Origin: SKVR01 sp964589855
Lineage (GTDB): Bacteria; Bacteroidota; Bacteroidia; Bacteroidales; UBA7960
Length of the DNA stretch: 11,574 nucleotides
NCBI GenBank assembly: GCA_964589855.1
Contig: CAZPVB010000129.1
Location: 1-11,574 of the forward strand
Direction of reading: 5' to 3'
Below are positions 7,508 through 11,574 of the stretch, piece by piece (within the stretch, counting starts at the first letter, position 1; every line of letters begins with the position of its first letter). Under the pieces are notes generated by a model. That model saw nothing but the letters and a program-made list of their open reading frames with translations. It was not told the origin of the DNA and did no database searches. Made by a program: the position numbers and the translations under genes.

Positions 7508-8578
7508 ATGAATTCGCGAGCCAGTTTGAGAGAAGAAAAAATTCAAAATTTTGATCCCGATGGGGTTGGAAATACATCTGCCAATATTTTTGGATTACCC
7601 TTTTCTGTTGAAGAATCTGAAGTTGTCGTTATCCCCGTTCCCTGGGATGTAACCGTATCCAGTGGCGAAGGAACCTCTGCCGGACCCATGAATGTTTTCA
7701 AACAATCTTTTCAAATTGATCTTTTCGACGAACGGGTAACCGATCCTTGGAAATGTGGAATTGCCATGGAAACTTTCCCCGAAGAATTATTGAAACTCAA
7801 TAATAAACTACGGGAGCAATCCAGAAAATACATTGATTTTCTGGAAAAAAATGGTGGAAAAACAGGAAACAATCAACTTATGATCCAGATCAGGGATATG
7901 GTAAACGATGCCGGCTCTATCCTCTGCGAGCAGGTAAAAAACCGTTGCAGGGAGACAATTGATCAACAACAACTGCCCGTAATACTGGGTGGAGATCATA
8001 GCACACCTTTGGGACTGATTTATGCATTGGGCGAAAAGTACGCTGATTTCGGCATACTCCAGATTGATGCCCATGCCGATCTGCGTGAGGCCTACGAAGG
8101 ATTTACCCACTCACATGCCTCTGTTATGTTTAATGCTTTGAAACAAAACCAGATTAGCAAATTAGTACCTGTGGGATTACGCGATATTAGTCCGGCAGAA
8201 TATCAGGTCATACAGGAGAATAAAGAAAAAATTGTCCCGTTTTTTGCCCGTGATATACACCGGCAGATTTTTCAGGGAGAAACATGGCAATCAATTTGTG
8301 AAAACATCATACAACCTTTACCCCAAAACGTTTATATCAGTTTTGATGTGGATGGGTTAAATCCCTCTGAAGCATTGTCTACAGGCACTCCCGTACCTGG
8401 AGGCTTATCTTATGATATGGTATTGTATCTTTTTGAGATGCTTGTTCTCTCCGGGCGAAGGATCATTGCATTCGACCTTGTTGAAACCGGCGCTCATAAA
8501 GAAGACGGTATCGTTTCCTGCCGTTTGCTTTATAAAACCATTGCCTTGATGCTGAAATCAAATAACCTTGTACAATAG
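7508..8578 (+). CDS. Binuclear-metal ureohydrolase, agmatinase/arginase superfamily
   Basis: The protein belongs to the Mn-dependent ureohydrolases, which cleave guanidino or formimino compounds (agmatine, arginine, formimidoylglutamate). All six usual metal ligands are present: His164 in ILGGDHSTPLGL, Asp187, His189 and Asp191 in QIDAHADLREAYEG, and Asp280 and Asp282 in SFDVDGLNPS. A conserved late acidic residue, Glu326, lies in FDLVETGAHKEDG. GTPVPGGLSYDM (293-304) is also typical. At 356 residues it is longer than classical agmatinases (about 300). The extra length is an N-terminal segment (FDPDGVGNTSANIFGLPF) and an insertion near residues 90-150 before the first metal ligand. This longer form is common in Bacteroidota and usually annotated as agmatinase-family. 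The third Asp of DxDGLDP is Asn285 here, a position that does not bind metal. Substrate cannot be told from sequence, and the neighbours (an unknown secreted protein and trmH) give no pathway clue. Confidence 0.9.
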   Translation: MNSRASLREEKIQNFDPDGVGNTSANIFGLPFSVEESEVVVIPVPWDVTVSSGEGTSAGPMNVFKQSFQIDLFDERVTDPWKCGIAMETFPEELLKLNNKLREQSRKYIDFLEKNGGKTGNNQLMIQIRDMVNDAGSILCEQVKNRCRETIDQQQLPVILGGDHSTPLGLIYALGEKYADFGILQIDAHADLREAYEGFTHSHASVMFNALKQNQISKLVPVGLRDISPAEYQVIQENKEKIVPFFARDIHRQIFQGETWQSICENIIQPLPQNVYISFDVDGLNPSEALSTGTPVPGGLSYDMVLYLFEMLVLSGRRIIAFDLVETGAHKEDGIVSCRLLYKTIALMLKSNNLVQ

Positions 8579-8734
8579 AAACACTTTTGGAAAAGAAAGC
8601 AATCACTTATAAATTACTTTTTATTCATATTTTGTATCTCTTCGCCTGTCTTTGCGATAAATTCTTAACCTTTAAAAGATCAATGAAACCCACATGCCTG
8701 CCCTTCAATCACAAACATCCCCAAAACAACACGA

Positions 8735-9415
8735 ATGAAATTTGATTCAAAGACAGAACAAACACTTCTCAGGCAATTGAAAGAGATAATAATGCCCGAT
8801 AGGTGGAAGCGGTTTGAAAAAGTAGTGGATTGCAGAACCCGCCATCTAACCGTAGTGCTTGAAGATATTTTCCAGACCCATAATGCCAGCGCTGTGATCA
8901 GAAATTGCGAACTGATGGGCATCCAGGATCTTCATGTCATCGAAAATGAAAACACCTACCAGATCAATCCCGATATTGTAGTAGGGGCCAACAAATGGAT
9001 CCACATCCTGAAGCACAACCAGGCAAACAACAATACCAGGGCATGTTTCGGTTTTCTCAGAAAAGAAGGCTACCGGATTGTGGCCACTAGCCCCCATCAA
9101 AACGATCAGTTGATTGATGAACTGGAAATGGATCAGAAAACGGCACTGGTTTTCGGCAATGAAGGCAGGGGACTAACGGATTACGCCCTGGAGAATGCGG
9201 ATGCTTTTGTAAAAATTCCCATGTGGGGTTTTACGGAAAGCTATAACCTTTCGGTTTCTGTTGCGCTTACACTCTATGAATTGCTCGGCAGGTTAAGAAA
9301 CAGTACTATCCCCTGGCAACTGTCTGTTGCTGAGAAACAAACGCTGCTGCTTGAATATGCCCTTAAAACCATTAAAAACCCTGATACTTTTTTGAAACGG
9401 ATGTTGAAAGGATGA
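8735..9415 (+). CDS. trmH: tRNA (guanosine(18)-2'-O)-methyltransferase, SPOUT family
   Basis: TrmH transfers a methyl group from SAM to the 2'-OH of Gm18 in the D-loop of tRNA. The protein has the SpoU/TrmH trefoil-knot motifs in order. Motif 1 is FQTHNASAVIRNCELMG (46-62), with Asn50 and the catalytic Arg56. Motif 2 is LVFGNEGRGL (138-147). Motif 3 is IPMWGFTESYNLSVSVAL (161-178), which forms the knot and SAM pocket. The N-terminal segment WKRFEKVVDCRTRHLTVVLEDI matches TrmH proper and not RlmB or TrmL, which differ in length and N-terminal domain. The 226-residue length agrees with E. coli TrmH (about 229). The chosen ATG is preceded by a CA-rich leader (CCAAAACAACACGA) with no Shine-Dalgarno. 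The gene is separated from the ureohydrolase by about 155 nt and is convergent with the DUF1080 gene. Other tRNA or rRNA targets remain possible. Confidence 0.88.
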   Translation: MKFDSKTEQTLLRQLKEIIMPDRWKRFEKVVDCRTRHLTVVLEDIFQTHNASAVIRNCELMGIQDLHVIENENTYQINPDIVVGANKWIHILKHNQANNNTRACFGFLRKEGYRIVATSPHQNDQLIDELEMDQKTALVFGNEGRGLTDYALENADAFVKIPMWGFTESYNLSVSVALTLYELLGRLRNSTIPWQLSVAEKQTLLLEYALKTIKNPDTFLKRMLKG

Positions 9416-9423
9416 TTGTATTG

Positions 9424-9456
9424 AAAAAAAAGCAAAACACATCAATGGGCTTTTTT
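9424..9456. terminator. Candidate bidirectional terminator in the convergent trmH / DUF1080 gap
   Basis: The 55-nt gap between two converging stops holds AAAAAAGC at 9426-9433 and its exact complement GCTTTTTT at 9449-9456, with a 15-nt loop. Either strand therefore reads an A-run, short stem and T-run. This is the shape expected of a shared terminator for convergent genes, but the stem is A/T-dominated with only two G-C pairs, so stability would be modest. Confidence 0.4.
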
Positions 9457-9470
9457 CCTGCATGCAATCA

Positions 9471-10211
9471 TTAAAGTTCTCTTACCCATATATTTCTGAA
9501 ACTTACCAGATCGCCATGATCCTGTAATCTCAAAGGTTCCTTCATACCATGCTTTTTATAGGAAGGCAAACCAATAAATTCTGTTGCTCCCCATATCTCT
9601 ACATTGTTTTGCACAAGCACCCCGTTTTGGATGACTGTTACCCTTGCCGGATGCAACACCCTTCCATCCTCGTTAAAACGGGGAGCAGTAAAAATAATAT
9701 CATAGGTTTGCCATTCACCTGGTTTTCGGCATGCATTTACCAGGGGAATGGATTGTTTGTATACCGATGCGGCCTGCCCGTTGGGATAGGTTTCGTTTTC
9801 GTAGTTGTCCAGCACCTGTATTTCATATCTGCCCATCAGAAAAACGCCGCTGTTGCCTCTCCCCTGTCCTTCTCCCTTTACTTCAGCGGGGGTTCGCCAT
9901 TCCAGGTGAAGTTGCATATCACCAAACCCCTGCCTGGTCTGAATATCACCTGTTTTGGGTTTTACAGTCATCGCACCTTCTCCCAGAGTCCATTCAACTT
10001 CAGATCCGTCGGTTTTTTCCCATTGATCGAAATTGCTCCCGTCAAACAATACGATGGCATCCGAAGGAGCTGAAGTGCCAACACCGGGGGTTACAACTTC
10101 GGGAACGGGTTCCCATACTTCAGTTACTTCATGTTCAGGTTTTTGTGCTTCCATAGTGAGTGTTATAAAAATGGTAAATACAAATAAAAGTGAAAAAAAT
10201 TTTACTTTCAT
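9471..10211 (-). CDS. Secreted 3-keto-disaccharide hydrolase-domain protein (DUF1080)
   Basis: The 246-residue product begins with a signal peptide (MKVKFFSLLFVFTIFITLTM) and a cleavage site near EAQ, so it is exported. After a Pro/Val/Glu-rich linker (residues about 24-50) comes one DUF1080 domain, a concanavalin-like jelly roll. Recognisable family blocks are IVLFDGSNFDQW, the LHLEWRTP strand, GNSGVFLMGRYEIQVLDNY, YPNGQAASVYKQ, PGEWQTYDIIFTAP, ARVTVIQNGVLVQNN and the closing LRLQDHGDLVSFRNIWVREL. Members of this family are abundant in Bacteroidota and Planctomycetota. Some have been shown to hydrolyse 3-keto-glycosides; the name 3-keto-disaccharide hydrolase comes from that. The exact substrate here is unknown. 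The gene is convergent with trmH and divergent, across 175 nt, from an SDR epimerase, so a shared carbohydrate theme is possible but unproven. Confidence 0.92.
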   Translation of the reverse strand: MKVKFFSLLFVFTIFITLTMEAQKPEHEVTEVWEPVPEVVTPGVGTSAPSDAIVLFDGSNFDQWEKTDGSEVEWTLGEGAMTVKPKTGDIQTRQGFGDMQLHLEWRTPAEVKGEGQGRGNSGVFLMGRYEIQVLDNYENETYPNGQAASVYKQSIPLVNACRKPGEWQTYDIIFTAPRFNEDGRVLHPARVTVIQNGVLVQNNVEIWGATEFIGLPSYKKHGMKEPLRLQDHGDLVSFRNIWVREL

Positions 10212-10386
10212 GACGATAATTTTAATAGGTTATTACTGAAAAATAAATTGATGGATCAGACCAATAATAGAAATTGTTTATTTTATCATCTATTTTAACT
10301 GCAAATTAAAACTATTTTTTTAACTTGCATAGCTTAAATTTTCGAAAACCAACAGGATATTTTTAATCTAAAAAACAAGACAAAAC

Positions 10387-11409
10387 ATGAAGGTTCTTTT
10401 TATTGGTGGCACCGGAAACATATCGGCAGAAACATCGCGTTTGGCCATCAGCAAAGGTATTGACCTGTATCACCTCAACAGAGGTATTACCAGATCGCAA
10501 ATAACGGGCGTAAAAAGTCTGGTGGCAGATATTAACGATAGCAATCAGGTAAGAAATGTTCTGCGGGATCATATTTTTGATGTTGTTGTAAATTTTATTG
10601 CCTTCACAACCAAAGATGTTGCTCGCGACATAGACCTTTTTGCCGGCCTTACCCGCCAGTATATTTTTATCAGTACCGCATCGGCATATCAGAAACCCCT
10701 TACCCATCCTATTGTTACAGAATCTACTCCCTTGCATAATCCTTACTGGCAGTATTCCAGGGATAAGATCGCCTGCGAAGACTTCTTAATGTCGGCATAC
10801 CGAAACCATGGATTTCCGGTAACCATTGTAAGACCCTCTCACACTTATGATACTGTTATCCCTGCAGCAGTAGGCAGCTGGACAGATTTCACCCTCATTG
10901 ACAGGATGCGCAAAGGAAAAGACATCGTTATTCATGGCGATGGAAATTCTCTTTGGGTAATGACACATGCCGCAGATTTTGCCAAAGGTTTTGTAGGGTT
11001 ACTGGGTAATATACAATCCATCGGACATAGTTTTCACATCACCTCTGATGAAGTCCTCACCTGGAATCAGATATACCAGGCAATGGCGCATGCTGCCGGT
11101 GTAAAACTCAACGCTGTTCATGTGGCCTCAGACTTTATTTGCGATGTGGCCGACAGCATGAAGATGGAATGGTTAAGGGGAAACCTGCATGGCGATAAAG
11201 CGCAAAGTGTGATTTTTGATAATACAAAGATTAAAAGGTTTGTACCCGGATACACCGCTACCATACCTTTTTCGGAAGGGATTAAAAAAACCATCGACTG
11301 GTTTGATGCGGACAAAAAAAGACGGATCATCGACAAACATAACAATAAGTTGCTGGATAATATTATCCATACCTACCAACAAAAATCCTCTTTGGGCATC
11401 AGGTTTTAG
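10387..11409 (+). CDS. NAD(P)-dependent epimerase/dehydratase, extended SDR family
   Basis: The 340-residue cytoplasmic protein has an N-terminal Rossmann fold with the dinucleotide-binding loop FIGGTGNIS (residues 5-13). This is the GGTGxxS variant seen in atypical extended SDRs, not the strict GxxGxxG of classical GalE. Asp48 in VADIND fits the adenine-ring acidic position. A FISTASAY strand (94-101) supplies the active-site hydroxyl residues. YSRDK gives the catalytic YxxxK pair Tyr123 and Lys127. IVRPSHTYD follows, as in sugar nucleotide epimerases and dehydratases. The C-terminal half (GDGNSLWVMTHAADFAKGF, then HITSDEVLTWNQIY) is the usual substrate domain. The substrate is undetermined; a nucleotide sugar is likely. 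It is divergent from the DUF1080 gene, and the next gene, starting 112 nt downstream on the same strand, may be a galactokinase, so sugar metabolism is a reasonable but soft inference. Confidence 0.88.
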   Translation: MKVLFIGGTGNISAETSRLAISKGIDLYHLNRGITRSQITGVKSLVADINDSNQVRNVLRDHIFDVVVNFIAFTTKDVARDIDLFAGLTRQYIFISTASAYQKPLTHPIVTESTPLHNPYWQYSRDKIACEDFLMSAYRNHGFPVTIVRPSHTYDTVIPAAVGSWTDFTLIDRMRKGKDIVIHGDGNSLWVMTHAADFAKGFVGLLGNIQSIGHSFHITSDEVLTWNQIYQAMAHAAGVKLNAVHVASDFICDVADSMKMEWLRGNLHGDKAQSVIFDNTKIKRFVPGYTATIPFSEGIKKTIDWFDADKKRRIIDKHNNKLLDNIIHTYQQKSSLGIRF

Positions 11410-11521
11410 TTTCAATACCCAAAATTTTTGATGGAATGAATGACTGAAAGAAAATTCATATCATGATGGGAAAATTCAATTTCTTAATATTCACTATTTT
11501 AATTTTAATAAAGAAGTAAAG

Positions 11522-11574
11522 ATGCAAGTAAACGAGATCAGAGAAACATTTGAGAAAAAGTTCGGAAAAGAATA
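11522..11574 (+). CDS. First 17 codons of a gene cut by the right edge, possibly galactokinase
   Basis: An ATG at 11522 opens a frame that reaches the window end, reading MQVNEIRETFEKKFGKE. It follows an AT-rich leader (TTTTAATAAAGAAGTAAAG) of the kind seen before other starts here. A short N-terminal helix with FEKKFG before the sugar-binding loop is typical of bacterial GalK, and the upstream SDR epimerase fits. The decisive GRVNLIGEHTDY-type motif would lie just beyond the window. With only 17 residues this is a guess by resemblance; that a gene starts here is more certain than its identity. Confidence 0.42.
   Translation, partial: MQVNEIRETFEKKFGKE

Noticed and set aside
8579..8734. Promoter in the ureohydrolase-trmH gap (TGTCTTTG at 8647-8654 with TTTG at 8631-8634)
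   Set aside because: The -7 candidate has a mismatch at its second base and the spacer is only 12 nt, well short of the usual 19.
9549..10156. Two plus-strand open frames (174 and 141 codons) opposite the DUF1080 gene
   Set aside because: The minus strand clearly encodes DUF1080 with a signal peptide; the opposite-strand products are low-meaning Cys/Pro/Phe-rich strings with no family pattern.
1..11574. A novel defence, mobile or biosynthetic system
   Set aside because: Apart from the unassigned large exported protein, the genes are recognisable housekeeping or common Bacteroidota families; I saw no transposase, integrase, nuclease-helicase cluster, CRISPR repeats, reverse transcriptase or assembly-line enzymes.

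Overview
The window looks like ordinary chromosomal DNA from a member of the Bacteroidota (Bacteroidetes), probably an environmental or marine-type lineage. Four things point there. The DNA is AT-rich, and the starts are preceded by A-rich leaders with no Shine-Dalgarno. Two intergenic regions carry matches to the Bacteroidota -7 element (TAnnTTTG). Secreted proteins have signal peptides ending next to a Gln. The left-edge protein carries the Cys-containing GCTD...YDP.A...DGSC module common in secreted proteins of marine Bacteroidota. The identification rests on these features and on protein motifs, not on any search.

Layout from left to right. A secreted beta-propeller-like protein runs off the left edge on the minus strand (1-619). 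A divergent intergenic region of about 320 nt follows, then tpiA (triosephosphate isomerase), a perfect 14-bp inverted repeat, and prmA (ribosomal protein L11 methyltransferase). Next is a 1506-codon gene for an exported protein that I cannot assign to a family. It is followed by a binuclear-metal ureohydrolase of the agmatinase/arginase superfamily and by trmH (tRNA Gm18 2'-O-methyltransferase). A secreted 3-keto-disaccharide hydrolase-domain (DUF1080) protein lies convergent to trmH. Divergent from it is an extended-SDR NAD(P)-dependent epimerase/dehydratase. The right edge cuts the first 17 codons of a further gene, tentatively galactokinase.

The genes do not form one obvious pathway. tpiA (glycolysis), prmA and trmH (translation-apparatus modification) are housekeeping genes with gaps of about 100-200 nt between neighbours, so most are probably separate or loosely coupled transcription units. 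The right-hand group (DUF1080 protein, SDR epimerase, possible galactokinase) may have a carbohydrate theme, but that is inference from context.

I found no tRNA or rRNA gene, CRISPR array, insertion sequence, phage gene, toxin-antitoxin pair or defence system. The only strongly unexplained item is the 1506-residue exported protein, which shows degenerate internal repeats of beta-strand character.
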